The notes under the pieces were generated by a model that was not told the DNA's origin, searched no databases, and was given only the letters and a program-made list of their open reading frames with translations. Below, piece by piece: positions 1-13,329 of a stretch of 64,000 nt of DNA. A program made the position numbers and the translations under genes. Source of the DNA: Ariolimax columbianus (Eukaryota; Mollusca; Gastropoda; Stylommatophora; Arionidae); NCBI GenBank assembly GCA_036924085.1, contig JAVGWX010000008.1, positions 49,273,019-49,337,018 on the forward strand, in the 5' to 3' direction. Each line of letters opens with the position of its first letter. The first letter of the stretch is position 1.

Positions 1-1120
1 ACCCTGGGAATTACAGTCCTAGCTAGTATCTTACTATCCACATGTTAACAAACTGACCCTGAGCATTACAGTCCTAGCTAGTACCTTACTATCAACATGT
101 TAACAAACTCACTCTAAGGCATTACAGTCCTAGCTAGCATCTTACTATCCACATGTTAACAAATTCACATTCAGGCATTACAGTCCCAGCTAGTATCTTA
201 CTATCCACATGTTAATAAACCCACCCTGGGCATTACAGTCCTAGCTAGTATCTTACTATCAACATGTTAAAAAACCTACCCTGGGCATTACAGTCGTAGC
301 TAGTATCTTACTATCCACATGTTAACAAACTGACCCTCAGGCATTACAGTCCCAGCTAGTATCTTACTATCCACATGTTAACAAACTCACCCTCAGGCAT
401 TACAGTCCCAGCTAGTATCTTACTATCCACATGTTAACAAACTCACCCTCAGGGATTACAGTCTTAGCTAGTATCTTACTATACACATGTTAACAAACCC
501 ACCCTGGGCATTACAGTCCTAGCTAGTATCTTACTATCCACATATTAACAAACTCACCCTCAGGCATTACAGTCCTAGCTAGTATCTACATGTTAACAAA
601 CCCACCCTGGGAATTACAGTCCTAGCTAGTATCTTACTATCCACATGTTAACAAACTGACCCTGAGCATTACAGTCCTAGCTAGTACCTTACTATCAACA
701 TGTTAACAAACTCACTCTAAGGCATTACAGTCCTAGCTAGCATCTTACTATCCACATGTTAACAAATTCACATTCAGGCATTACAGTCCCAGCTAGTATC
801 TTACTATCCACATGTTAATAAACCCACCCTGGGCATTACAGTCCTAGCTAGTATCTTACTATCAACATGTTAAAAAACCTACCCTGGGCATTACAGTCGT
901 AGCTAGTATCTTACTATCCACATGTTAACAAACTGACCCTCAGGCATTACAGTCCCAGCTAGTATCTTACTATCCACATGTTAACAAACTCACCCTCAGG
1001 GATTACAGTCTTAGCTAGTATCTTACTATACACATGTTAACAAACCCACCCTGGGCATTACAGTCCTAGCTAGTATCTTACTATCCACATGTTAATAAAC
1101 TCACCCTCAGGCATTTCAGT
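1..1120. repeat. Higher-order duplication inside array I (period about 603 bp)
   Basis: A block of about ten monomers starting at position 1 is repeated from 604 with the same private variants, such as CTGGGAATTAC, GAGCATTAC, TTAATAAACCC and CAGTCGTAGC. The second copy lacks one monomer present near 361-430. This is the pattern of a recent multi-monomer duplication by unequal exchange. Confidence 0.85.
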
Positions 1121-4100
1121 TCTAGCTAGTATCTTACTATCCACATGTTACCAAACCCAGCCTGGGCATTACAATCCTAGCTAGTATCTTACTATCCACA
1201 TGCTAACAAACTCATTCTAAGGCATTACAGTCCTAGCTAGTATCTTACTATGCACATGTTAACAAACCGACCCTGGGCATTACAGTCCTAGCTAGTATCT
1301 TACTATCCACATGTTAACAAACCGACCCTGGGCATTACAATCCTAGCTATTATCTTACTATGCACATGTTAACATACCTACCCTGGGCATTATAGTCCTA
1401 GTTAGCATCTTACTATGCTACATCAAGTTTTAAGGTCCTATATATAGCATCTTACTATCCACAAGTTAACATGCCAACATCAAGTTTTAATGTCCCACAA
1501 AGTATCTACCTAAACACATGCTAACAGTCATTTATATAATACCTTACTGTTAGAATATTAACATACATATAATAAACTGTATTGTCCCATAACGTATCGT
1601 ACTATCCCATGTAAACAGATGTACACTTATACAAAACATTACAGTCCTACATAGTAATTTGTTATCTGTATATTAACAGACCAATATTAAGCTTTATTGT
1701 CATTCAAAATATTGTACAATCCCAATGTTATCAGACAGAAAGCTTTAATGTCCTACATAAAATCTTACAATCCACATATTAACAAACCAACTCTAGATTT
1801 AATGTGCTATACACTATCTACTATCTAGATGTTAAAGACTGATCCAGAGCATTGATGCACTACATAGTTTCTTACTGCCACAATGTTAACAAACCAACAC
1901 AGAGCTTGAATGTCCTACACAGTTTCTTACTGCCTCAATGTTAAAAAAACAACACAGAGCTTGAATGTCCTACACAGTTTCTTACTGCCTCAATGTTAAC
2001 AAAACAACACAGAGCTTGAATGTCCTATATAGTTTCTCACTGTCACAATGTTAACAAAAAAACACAGAGCTTGAATGTCCTACATAGTTTCTCACTGTCA
2101 CAATGTTAACAAACCAACACAGAGCTTGAATGTCCTACACATTTTCTCATTGCCTCAATGTTAACAAACCAACACAGAGCTTTAATGTCCTACACAGTTT
2201 CTCACTGCCTCAATGTTAACAAACCAACACAGAGCTTGAATGTCCTATAAAGTATCTTACTGTCAACAGAAGCAGACCAACACCTCATTTTAGTGCAATA
2301 CATAATATATTGCAAACTACATGTTAACAGGCAGATGCTGAGCTTAACTGTTAAAAATAATATCTTACTGTTCACATGTTAATAAACAAACACCGAGCTT
2401 TTAGCATAGATGACCTACGTAGTATCTTACTCTACAACTGTTAGCAGACAGACACTGAGTTTTATTGTCCCATGTACTATTAAACTGTTTGCATGTTAAC
2501 AAACCATTCTTATTTGTTAATGTCCTACATGTTATCTTACTGTCCAGAAGCTAGCAGTCTCATAGGAATCTTTAATGTCCAACATATTGTTTTACTTTTC
2601 ACATGTTAACAGAACAACAGCAAGCTTTACTTTGCTACATAGCATCATACTATCTACTTGTTAACAGAACGACAGCAAGTTTTACTTTGCTACATAGCAT
2701 CATACTATCCACTTGTTAAAAGAACAACAGCACGTTTTACTTTGCTACATAGCATCACACTATCCACTTGTTTACAGAATGACAGCAAGTTTTACTTTGC
2801 TACATAGCATCATACTATCCACTTGTTAACACACCAACAGTGAACTTTCATGTCCTACATATTTTCCTAATGTCCAAATGTTAATACACAGCAACCGAGA
2901 TATAATGCTCTATATATTATGTCACTATCCACATGAAAACAGACCAACATCATGATTAGGTATCCTATATAGTATATTATTATCCCCAGGTAAACAGACC
3001 AAAAATGAGCGGTGATGCCCTACATAGTATTTTACTTTCCACACGTTAACATACCAACACTGAGCTTTATTGTCCTACATATCCTGTTCATACCCAGATG
3101 TTAACAGGCAAATATCAAGCTTTAATGTCCTTTACAGTGTCTTACCTTCGTTTTGTAAACAGACAGACACCAAGACTGAATGTTATAACGGCTTCCTGCT
3201 GTCTCCATGTCAACAGACAAACACCGAGCTGTAGTGTTGTAAAAAAAATGTTTCTAATCAAATTATTAATAGACCCACACTGAGCCTTATCGCAAAAAAC
3301 AAAAACAAAATAATCTTCTGTTCCACAAATAAAGAGATAGCAATAGGCTTAATTATCTTATTATCTGACTATCACTATGGAAACAGAATGACACCGAGGT
3401 TTATTGTCCTAAATATTTTCTTGATATTCACAAGGCAAAAGATGTAGACCTACAACAAGCTTTACTGTCCCATATTGTATCGTACTTTTCACATCTAAAC
3501 AAACTGACCATGTCTATTAATGTCGTGCATATTATCCTACTAATCACATATAAATAGATCCACACAAGCTTCAATGTCCTACATTTTATCTTAAAATCCA
3601 CATGCCAGAATAACACTGAGCTTTACTGCCATACATATTATCTTACCATCCCCACGTTAACAGACCAACAACGAGATTTGATATCCTACATATTAACTTA
3701 TCATCCCCAAATTTACAGACCAGCACCATGATTTGATACTCTACATATTATCTTACCATTCCCATGTTAACAGATCAGCACCGAGGTTTGATACCCTACA
3801 TATAATCTTACCATTCCCATGTTAATAGACCAACAACAAGATTTGATACCCTACATAGTATCTTACTATCTACATGATAACAGAGACCACCACTGAGATT
3901 TGAAACCCTACATATTTTCTTACTATCCACGTGTTAACAGACCGCCACTGAGATTTGATACCTTACATATCTTTCTTTCCACATAGCAACAGATGTAGAC
4001 GGCCACCAAACTTTACAGTCCTATATAATACGATAGAATCCATAAATTAACAGTCCAACATCAAAACGTATGTCCTACATAGCATTTTACTGTCACCATG

Positions 4101-4368
4101 TTAACAGACTTCATGTTTTAGTGAAATCAGTTACCAGAGGACGCAGCGCTGAGACAGAAGCTGTGGTGCAGCCACTCCGACCTGAAGGGACACCAGGATT
4201 TAATGATCTACATATTATCTTACTATCCACATGTTAGAAGTCAGATACTGAGCTTTAATCTCCTACATAAGATCTTACTAGTTACAAATCAACAGATGAT
4301 AACCAACTTGGAGATTTACTGTCTTGAAAAATATCTTACTATCCACATGTTAGTAGACTAACATAATA
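1..4368. repeat. 55-bp satellite array I
   Basis: Tandem monomers of 55-56 bp, recognised by the core GTATCTTACTATCCACATGT followed by TAACAAAC and a C/G-rich end (CCCTGGG or CCCTCAGG). Monomers are nearly identical up to about position 1420 and then become steadily more diverged, while the 55-bp spacing and the anchors CTACATA..TCTTAC and GTTAACAGACC stay visible to the end. No spacers or long open frames of meaning occur; short ORFs here are by-products of the repeat. The array runs off the left edge of the window. Confidence 0.95.
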
Positions 4369-4408
4369 ATGTTCCCTTAGGTGTCTGGGGCCTGTTGCAT
4401 CGGATGAA
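4369..4408 (-). pseudogene. Stub of a non-LTR retrotransposon RT tail
   Basis: These 40 bp match the start of the RT-tail fragment at 9262 (GTGTCTGGGGCCTGTTGC). The match stops abruptly where the I-like endonuclease fragment begins. It marks a rearrangement joint: array I ends in the same tail that follows arrays II and III, but almost all of the tail is missing here. Confidence 0.6.
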
Positions 4409-4426
4409 AGATCATCCTACACAGTG

Positions 4427-5760
4427 GAGACTCAATGATAACAAACTGCTATAGTCCACCGGCCACAGCTCTGGCAATATACAAAGTCAAAATTGAAGAG
4501 TCGAGACACCTCATAGTGGGAGATTTTAACAGTTACACCCCAAACTGGGGCTACAAAACAATGGACCAGAGAGACGGGGGGTAGAAGATTAGATGAGGGA
4601 AAACAAAGTCATCTTAATAAATAGGCCAGACGATAGGCACACATATTACTCTAGAATATGGACAAAAATGAGTACTCCAGACCTTGCGATGGCAACGGAC
4701 GACCTTCACCGGCTAACAGCAAGAACAGTCAACAGCCAACTGGATGGAAGCGACCATGTCCCAATCACTTTAGAAATATGTAATATGGGACAAACAGAGA
4801 TAACAGATATGCACCCAAGCTGGAATTTCAAAAGAACAAAGTGGATTCTATTTCGAGAAAATGTAAATAAACTCTGTGAAAATATATCCCATGCCAAAAA
4901 TTTAAATAAAAATGTTACCATCATGACGGAGGCTATCATCCAGGCAGTAAATAAATCAAATCCATGTGGAAAACGGAAAAATTTTAAAACCTATTGGAGC
5001 AATAAACTAGGCAAAATGCACAAAGAACTAAGTGAGACAAGAGATACCATGAAAAAACATCCTTCACCAGATAAAAACAGGGAAACAGAGCAAAATTAAA
5101 AACACATTCATAGAGTCAAAGAAGGGTGAGATCCAAAGAAATTGGCAGGAAAAGACTGAAAGCCTAAGCATGGAAAGAGGTACAAGTAATTTCTGTGGAA
5201 GCTGATAAGAGCATTAAATGAGGAAACCAGAGGGAGCCATGGGAAGACGGTCATTAAGGAAAATGAGAAACATCATACAGGGAAAATGGCAGCAAACATC
5301 CTGGCTGAATTTTTCAGAGAGGAGCGTACTACAACATTGACATGAGAACGCAAACTAGAGGTCAAAAAAGAGATAAAAGAGAACCTGAAGACACAGAATG
5401 CGGATCCCTGAATGAAGGCATCATTCAAAATAGTAGAGATAAACACTGCTATTCAGAAACTGAAAAACAAGAAAGCTCCAGGAAAAGATGGCATCACATG
5501 ATTAAAAACCTAGATCAAGGGTCAAGAAGAAAACTCATGAAAATCTGTAATCAATAATGGAGCACGGGTAGGATCCCAGACCTGTGGCGGAAGGCTATCA
5601 TTATCCCAATCAGAATACCAAAATAGGTGAAGACAAGCAAGGAAAGCTATAGGACAAAAAGCCTGCTCAGCTGTGTTGGAAAAGTCATGGAAAAAAGGTA
5701 AATGCAAGACTATAAAACATCTGGAAAATAAACCAGCTCCTACTCAATTCACTGCTATGA
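4427..5760 (+). pseudogene. I-like retrotransposon fragment: endonuclease C-terminus and RT N-terminus
   Basis: Translation gives the C-terminal half of an APE-type endonuclease: the VGDFNSYTPNWGY segment near 4515-4555, then after a frameshift the reading frame 4593-5099 with STPDLAMATDD and the catalytic-type GSDHVP motif. Further on, broken frames at 5440-5705 give the start of a reverse transcriptase domain (LKNKKAPGKDG, then a WRKAIIIPI-like motif and an ISLLSCVGKVMEK-like motif with substitutions). The RT stops before its catalytic core. Several frameshifts and stops show that it is dead. It is the same family as 46900-48955, and the motif style resembles elements of the I/Jockey group; the clade is inferred. 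Confidence 0.85.
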
Positions 5761-5984
5761 AAGGTTTGATATTCTTATTTGTATTGACTGCTGTACCTGA
5801 TAAAGGCATTGTAAGTCATAACAGAAGTTAAGTTCTTGATTTTGTTCTAAATCGGTTTTTGAACCATTCCTATCTATGTTTTATACTCCGCAGGCTACAA
5901 AACAGAGACTGGGGTATGAGAGGACTGGGTTTTGAACTCTCCCAGTTTTACCACCAGAAGCAAGCATTCACATCACTACAATTG

Positions 5985-8900
5985 ATAAAATATAGAGACT
6001 TGACAATAAGCGTTAATGTCTGAAATATTATCTTACTATCCACATGTTAACAAACTCACCCTGGGCATTACAGTCCTAGCTAGTATCTTACTATCCACAT
6101 GTTAACAAACCGACCCTGGGCATTACAGTCCTAGCTAGTATCTTACTATCTACATGTTAACAAACCCACCCTGTGCATTACAGTCCTAGCTAGCATCTTA
6201 CTATCCACATGTTAACAAACTCACACTCAGGCATTACAGTCCTAGCTAGTATCTTACTATCAACATGTTAACAAACTCACTCTCAGGCATTACAGTCCCA
6301 GCTAGTATCTTACTATCCACATGTTAACAAACTCACCCTCAAGCATTGCAGTCCTAGCTAGTATCTTACTATCCACATGTTAACAAACCCACCCTGGGCA
6401 TTACAGTCCTAGCTAGTATCTTACTATCCACATGTTAACAAACTCACCCTCAGGCATTACAGTTCTAGCTAGTATCTTACTATCCACATGTTAACAAATC
6501 CACCCTGGGCATTACAGTCCTAGCTAGTATCTTACTATCCACATGTTAACAAACTCACCCTCGGGCATTACAGTCCTAGCTAGTATCTTACTATGCACAT
6601 GTTAACAAACCGACCCTGGGCATTACAGTCCTAGCTAGTATCTTACTATCCACATGTTAACAAACCGACCCTGGGCATTACAGTCCTACCTATTATCTTA
6701 CTATGCACATGTTAACATACCTACCCTGGGCATTATAGTCCTAGTTAGCATCTTACTATGCTACATCAAGTTTTAAGGTCCTATATATAGCATCTTTCTA
6801 TCCACAAGTTAACATGCCAACATCAAGTTTTAATGTCCCACAAAGTATCTACCTAAACACATGCTAACAGTCATTTATATAATACCTTACTGTTAGAATA
6901 TTAACATACATATAATAAACTGTATTGTCCCATAACGTATCGTATTATCCGATGTAAACAGATGTACACTTATACAAAACATTACAGTCCTACATAGTAA
7001 TTTGCTATCTGTATATTAACAGACCAATATTAAGCTTTATTGTCAATTAAAAATATTGTACAATCCCAATGTTATCAGACAGAAAGCATTAATGTCCTAC
7101 ATAAAATCTTACAATCCATATATTAACAAACCAACTCTAGATTTAATGTGCTATACACTATCTACTATCTAGATGTTAAAGACTGATCCAGAGCATTGAT
7201 GCACTACATAGTTCATTTTAGTGCAATGCATAATATATTGCAAACTACATGTTAACATGCAGATGCTGAGCTTAACTGTTAAAAATAATATCTTACTGTT
7301 CACATGATAATAAACAAACACTGAGCTTTTAGCATAGATGACCTACGTAGTATCTTACTCTACAACTGTTAGCAGACAGACACTGAGTTTTATTGTCCCA
7401 TGTACTATTAAACTGTTTGCATGTTAACAAACCATTCTTATTTGTTAATGTCCTACATGTTATCTTACTGTCCAGAAGCTAGCAGTCTCATAGGAATCTT
7501 TAATGTCCAACATATTGTTTTACTTTTCACATGTTAACAGAACAACAGCAAGCTTTACTTTGCTACATAGCATCATACTATCCACTTGTTTACAGAATGA
7601 CAGCAAGTTTTACTTTGCTACATAGCATCATACTATCCACTTGTTAACACACCAACAGTGAACTTTCATGTCCTACATATTTTCCTAATGTCCAAATGTT
7701 AATACACAGCAACCGAGATATAATGCTCTATATATTATCTCACTATCCACATGAAAACAGACCAACATCATGATTAGGTATCCTATATAGTATATTATTA
7801 TCCCCAGGTAAACAGACCAAAAATGAGCGGTGATGCCCTACGTAGTATTTTACTTTCCACACGTTAACATACCAACACTGAGCTTTATTGTCCTACATAT
7901 CCTGTTCATACCCAGATGTTAACAGCCAAATATCAAGCTTTAATGTCCTTTACAGTGTCTTACCTTCGTTTTGTAAACAGACAGACACCAAGACTGAATG
8001 TTATAACGGCTTCCTGCTGTCTCCATGTCAACAGACAAACACCGAGCTGTAGTGTTGTAAAAAAAATGTTTCTAATCAAATTATTAATAGACCCACACTG
8101 AGCCTTATCGCAAAAAACAAAACAAAAATAATCTTCTGTTCCACAAATAAAGAGATAGCAATAGGCTTAATTATCTTATTATCTGACTATCACTATGGAA
8201 ACAGAATGACACGGAGGTTTATTGTCCTAAATATTATCTTGATATTCACAAGGCAAAAGATGTAGACCTACAACAAGCTTTACTGTCCCATATAGTATCT
8301 TACTTTTCACATCTAAACAAACTGACCATGTCTATTAATGTCGTGCATATTATCCTACTAATCACATATAAATAGATCCACACAAGCTTCAATGTCCTAC
8401 ATTTTATCTTTAAATCCACATGCCAGAATAACACTGAGCTTTAGTGCCATACATATTATCTTACCATCCCCACGTTAACAGACCAACAACGAGATTTGAT
8501 ATCCTACATATTAACTTATCATCCACAAATTTACAGACCAGCACCATGATTTGATACTCTACATATTATCTTACCATCCCCACGTTAACAGACCAGCACC
8601 GAGATTTGATACCGTACATATTATCTTACCATTCCCATGTTAATAGACCAACAACAAGATTTGATACCCTACATATTATCTTACCACCCCCACGTTAACA
8701 GCGTTAACAGACCAGCACCGAGATTTGATACCCTCCATCTTATCTTACTATCCCGATGATAACAGACCAACATGAAGATTTGATCCCCTACATAGTATCT
8801 TACTATCTACATGATAACAGAGACCACCACTGAGATTTGAAACCCTACATATTTTCTTACTATCCACGTGTTAACAGACCGCCACTGATATTTGATACCT

Positions 8901-9261
8901 TACATATCTTTCTTTCCACATAGCAATAGATGTAGACGGCCACCAAACTTTACAGTCCTATATAATACGATAGAATCCATAAATTAACAGTCCAACATCA
9001 AAACGTATGTCCTACATAGCATTTTACTGTCACCATGTTAACAGACTTCATGTTTTAGTGAAATCAGTTACCAGAGGACGCAGCGCAGGATTTAATGATC
9101 TACATATTATCTTACTATCCACATGTTAGAAGTCAGATACTGAGCTTTAATCTCCTACATAAGATCTTACTAGTTACAAATCAACAGATGATAACCAACT
9201 TGGAGATTTACTGTCTTGAAAAATATCTTACTATCCACATGTTAGAAGACTAACATAATAA
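5985..9261. repeat. 55-bp satellite array II
   Basis: Same monomer as array I. It opens with near-identical monomers (about 6030-6750) and then passes through the same ordered series of diverged monomers as array I. It is shorter than array I: only two rather than four of the monomers containing TTTGCTACATAGCATCA, and a 47-bp segment seen at about 4150-4197 is absent at 9087. The shared order of private variants means whole arrays were copied, not built independently. Confidence 0.95.
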
Positions 9262-9612
9262 TGTTCCCTTAGGTGTCTGGGGCCTGTTGCGTCGGATGAA
9301 CAGAACCATGTCCAGTTGTAACTGCATGCCGCCAGGCCTCCTCTAAGGCATATGGGGAAGCCGCTACCTGTTGAAGCCACGTGTTTCGGTGACGACCTCT
9401 ACGGCGATTCCAGCCAGCAGGGTGAAGGCCGTTTACACTGTTGACTGTCTTTTGAAGAATCTGGTGAGCTGGGACCTCCTTGTCCAGGTGGACAACATGA
9501 CCGAACAGGAAAATGCTGTGACATTCCAGAATAACTGAGATGGGGGGAAATGTGTCTTTGCTGAAACATCTACATTCCAGACAAAATCGTACCAATGAGT
9601 GCTAAGGATGTG
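9262..9612 (-). pseudogene. Non-LTR retrotransposon RT C-terminal tail
   Basis: The minus-strand open frame 9269-9595 reads LFGHVVHLDKEVPAHQILQ, then GWNRRRGRHRNTWLQQVAAS, and ends in HPTQQAPDT. This is the typical basic RT tail (gH-motif, RGRPR-like stretch and terminal AQQ) of non-LTR elements. Only the last hundred or so residues remain. It sits inside the satellite, with monomers on both sides (to 9261 and from about 9630), so it is either an insertion into the array or a piece amplified with it. Related, more diverged tails lie at 26330-26690 and 52889-53240. Confidence 0.8.
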
Positions 9613-9629
9613 TCGCTGTAGTCGCTAGT

Positions 9630-10072
9630 AGACTAACACTAGCTTTAATGTCCTACATAGTAACTCACTATCAACATATTAGCAGACTGACACCAAGTTT
9701 TAATCTTCTACATAGTATCTCACTATCAAAATATTAGCAGGCTGACACCAAGTTATAATCTTCTACATATTATCTCACTATCAACATATTAGCAGACTGA
9801 CACCAAGCTTTAATCTTCTACATAGTATCTTACTGTCCACATGCTAACACATACACAACAATATTTAAATTCCTACATATTTTCTTACTATCCCCAAGTT
9901 AATACATACACAACAATATTTAAATTCCTACATATTATCTTTACTATCCCCATGTTAACACATACACAACAATATTTAAATTCCTACATAGTATCTTACT
10001 ATCCACATCTTAACACATACACAATAATATTTAAATTCCTACATATTATCTTACTATCCACATGTTAAACAC
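9630..10072. repeat. 55-bp satellite, diverged right-hand remainder of array II
   Basis: About eight further monomers of roughly 55 bp continue after the RT tail. One subtype contains CAACAATATTTAAATTCC and another CTGACACCAAG. The ORF that spans them has a matching peptide periodicity and is not a gene. Confidence 0.85.
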
Positions 10073-12715
10073 AATAGTATTACCGACTCTCAAACCCTTT
10101 ATCTGTTTGCACACACTGACATTAACAAACAAGCTAAACTCCTACTGAGTATGTTGTTGCTAAATGGCTGAATCAACAGCAACAGAACCAAACAAAGGGG
10201 TTATGCAAGCAATTTTAGAGCTGCATTTTTAAAAGCCAGTATGAACAGTACGTAGGAAGTATTACTAAGTCTTGGAAATCTGTCAATACTGAAGGACTTT
10301 ACACAGTTGTACACACACGTACACACACACGCAAAGCAATATGTGCATGTGTGCGTGAAGGTATGTTTAAAATAATAAGGTATGTATTACTACATTACCA
10401 GGCTTTCCATTTGGTGTATGTTAATAGTACCATTACTCGAATAAACCATATGTACACAGACTGACAGCAAAGAGCAGATTTATCAATACCTGGACTTTAG
10501 GAATGTGTACTTTAGCATCTGTTTGTTTACATTCGTGAATATAGCATCTTGTGCGTCTGGTGAAATAAACAAGAAACAAACATACACTGGAATAAGGTTC
10601 GATTTAATATTTACGTATTTCAGATGTTATGTTATGAATATTACTTCTACATTTATTCAGCCAGTAATGAACATGCAAGATTCCCCCATATGATTAGTGT
10701 GATTATAATGATGGTCACGGGTGTCCTGTTTTAAAAAAATGTAAAGTTTGAATTATGAATATGTACAATAAGATTAACAATCTACAGATGGGATGTTAGA
10801 GAAATTTACAAACAAAAAAGTCTCCATACCTTTGCTAACGTCTCATTAAATCCAACAATTTGAAAGTAGCACACACACAATATAAGCACGCTTGACCATA
10901 AACAACTCTCAGCACAGATCTTCGATAGCTAGATAAAAGTTACACGACCTAGTAGTGAACTGTATTTACACGGACAATAATTACTTCGCCACAAGGGCAA
11001 TGAATTGAAAAGAAAGGGATGTAATAAATGCATCACAATATTATACATCATTTAATAATCACATTAAAATAAAGCTAATATTTCTAATAGTTAAGGGTGT
11101 GTTTAATGCAGCATACTATTCAAACTTTACTCTTGGGCAATTTCTAAAATGTATTTACATTTTATGGATATTATTAAATTACTTTTTGAAAACAATATGC
11201 GAGCCGCTGTTACCAGAACAGAGGTAGCTTAAACAGGCATCAGCATATATGTTAACTATAACTTTACTATTAACAGCTACAGGAGCAGCCAGTGTTGTCT
11301 TCTGCCAGTTACTTGTCTAGTTCGCTCCATGACTTCGACGCCGGTCAAGGTCCAAGGTTCAGCTCTTGTGATAAGCACGGCTTTGCTGTCACAATCGTCG
11401 CCGACGAGCGCCTGGGGTCGCGAGTTGTTCCTCCCCATATGTCGTGCACGAGGACGACAACAAGCGTGAGAAATTTGGTCGGGTGGATAATTAACACCTA
11501 TCGCCTTCAGTGTACAGATGCCAATGTACACGTCCATGTGGTTCTGGTGTAGGGCCATAGCTCACTCGTTCTAGGTTGTACCTGGATAAAGAGGGGAGAT
11601 GCCCAAGCCAGAACCTCTCACGCAAATTTTTTATGATGGGATAACTCTTAATGTTTTTATTTTGTGTATTTGTTTAGTTATGTCCCCTACCACGTTTGAA
11701 ATCGCTGAATGTGAATAACATCAGCGACGAAAATGGCACCCGACATTAAACTGCATCTCCTCCCCTCGCCTTCTACCGACACAAGCTGATAGAAGATGAT
11801 GATGATGATAAGCATGACAATGATAATAACAAAACATTGATCATTTACTTACAAGAAAACAATTAAATAGATCTGTGAGCGTACAACCACGAAGGAATGA
11901 TTATTCCATGAGATAAGCAGAAGAAAAAGTGTGATTCCCATAGAGACATGTTCAAGGAAACAAGACCACAGCATATGTACATAGAGAGCGTAGGATGCAA
12001 CGTTGTTTTTTTTTTGGGTGGGGGGGAAGCTGCTTCTCTCCGGTTGCAACTTGTTCCAGCCAACCTAGCTGTAAATGAGTACCCGATTTACTGTTAGGAA
12101 AAATGAGAGAGGGACAGGTATTGCTTCTAACAAAAGCTGAAGTGTTTAGTTTGATTAGAGGTTTGCCTTTCTTGAGTCTGTGGAGAAGACTTGCACTTTT
12201 CCACTCCAGACTGTATCCGTTTGGGCGGTATCATGACGCATTGGCCAGTGTATGGTGTGTGTATAAGAAGAATGAAGATTCCAGTACCTCAGCCCTGGCG
12301 GTAATGACTGATATGGAAATACATTTACATATCCGTGATATTGTAAGTCAAGACAGCAAGGAAGGGAACTGGCTACCCCCATCTCATAAAAGCTGAGCCC
12401 TCTTATAGGGAAGTTTCTACCACAACATCCCCGACTGCAGTATATTTGAATTATTTGATGTATCCATGAATAAAAACAGCGAGTTGGCTGTGTTTATATT
12501 CTGACATTCTTTCCTTGACATAATCAAGTTTGTTCAGCGGATTGTCGCTACGGTTGGCAGGTGTTCAAGGCATGTTTTTGTTCGTGATCTTTACTCCCTT
12601 GTGCATTTTGTGATGTTCCTTAACTGGTAGTGGGCGGCGGACATTGGAGTTCATGTTTGTCACACATTAGTTGGTAGCATTGATTGTGGAGAGTACAGAG
12701 AAACAAGAAGACCAA
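10073..12715. other. No gene recognised
   Basis: AT-rich sequence with a short CA/AC-rich patch (10305-10340), a GAT run (11792-11812) and a T/G homopolymer patch near 12005-12028. No coherent coding exons, RNA genes or transposon proteins could be identified. It is duplicated with few changes at 53646-56285. Confidence 0.6.
11277..11558 (-). other. GC-richer 280-bp island with open frames on both strands
   Basis: A 93-codon frame on the minus strand overlaps an 86-codon frame on the plus strand (11292-11552). The segment is clearly richer in G+C than its AT-rich surroundings and both frames are unchanged in the second copy at 54848-55129. I do not recognise either peptide. There is no clear splice or promoter context, and the overall duplication is so recent that conservation is not evidence of coding. 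It may be a repeat or a decayed mobile-element piece. Confidence 0.25.
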
Positions 12716-12718
12716 GGT

Positions 12719-12808
12719 GTAGAGAGAGAGAGAGAGAGAGCGAGAGTGTAAATGAGAGAGAGAGAGAGCGAGAGTGTAAATGAGAGAGAGAGAGAGAGAG
12801 AGAGACAA
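12719..12808. repeat. (GA)n microsatellite
   Basis: Interrupted GA/AG run with two copies of a GCGAGAGTGTAAAT interruption. Copy B (56291-56355) has one such interruption, so the two copies differ in length. Confidence 0.9.
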
Positions 12809-13329
12809 AGACAGGGAAGAGGAAGAACTGAAAAGGAAGGAAAGAAAGATGTATATTGTTTAATGACTTAATTGGTACAGGTGTTAAAAAGGATGCGAGG
12901 TAATTGGTTTTAGCAAGAAAAGGAAAAGGTAATCATGAAGGACTCTCTGCTGTCGAGGTTGAAGTGTTACAGACTTCACTGTACTTTTCCTCAGCTTTTT
13001 ATGAGGTGGAGTGGCCAACTCCCGTACTCGCCACATTTACTTCACTAACACTAAGCGAGGTACAGGTACAGTTATTAATAAGAATATGATTTGATAGAGT
13101 TGAGAGTAAGTAAACACGATTAGAAAAGTGAATAAGTTTCTACGGCTACATGAAAAGGGTTAGAGTCAAGTGTGTGACTTGATCCATGCCAAGAAAGCAT
13201 TTCTTGTAACCACGGCTCCTGTATAGTTAGTTTATAACAATGAAAGAGCCGACATCCTGACTTCAAAAGGCACAACATCATGTTGTTGTTTTTGTTGTTG
13301 TTGTTATTGTTGTTGTTGTTGTTGTATGC

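Noticed and set aside
1..1400. Regular repeats resembling a CRISPR array
   Set aside because: The whole 55-bp unit is repeated with no unique spacers, no cas genes are present and the sequence is eukaryotic.
3098..3283. 61-codon frame repeated at 7916-8101 and 51392-51577
   Set aside because: It lies in the diverged satellite and recurs only because the array is copied; its peptide follows the repeat period.
9841..10068. 75-codon frame with peptide repeats (YLNSYI units)
   Set aside because: Pure by-product of 55-bp monomers.
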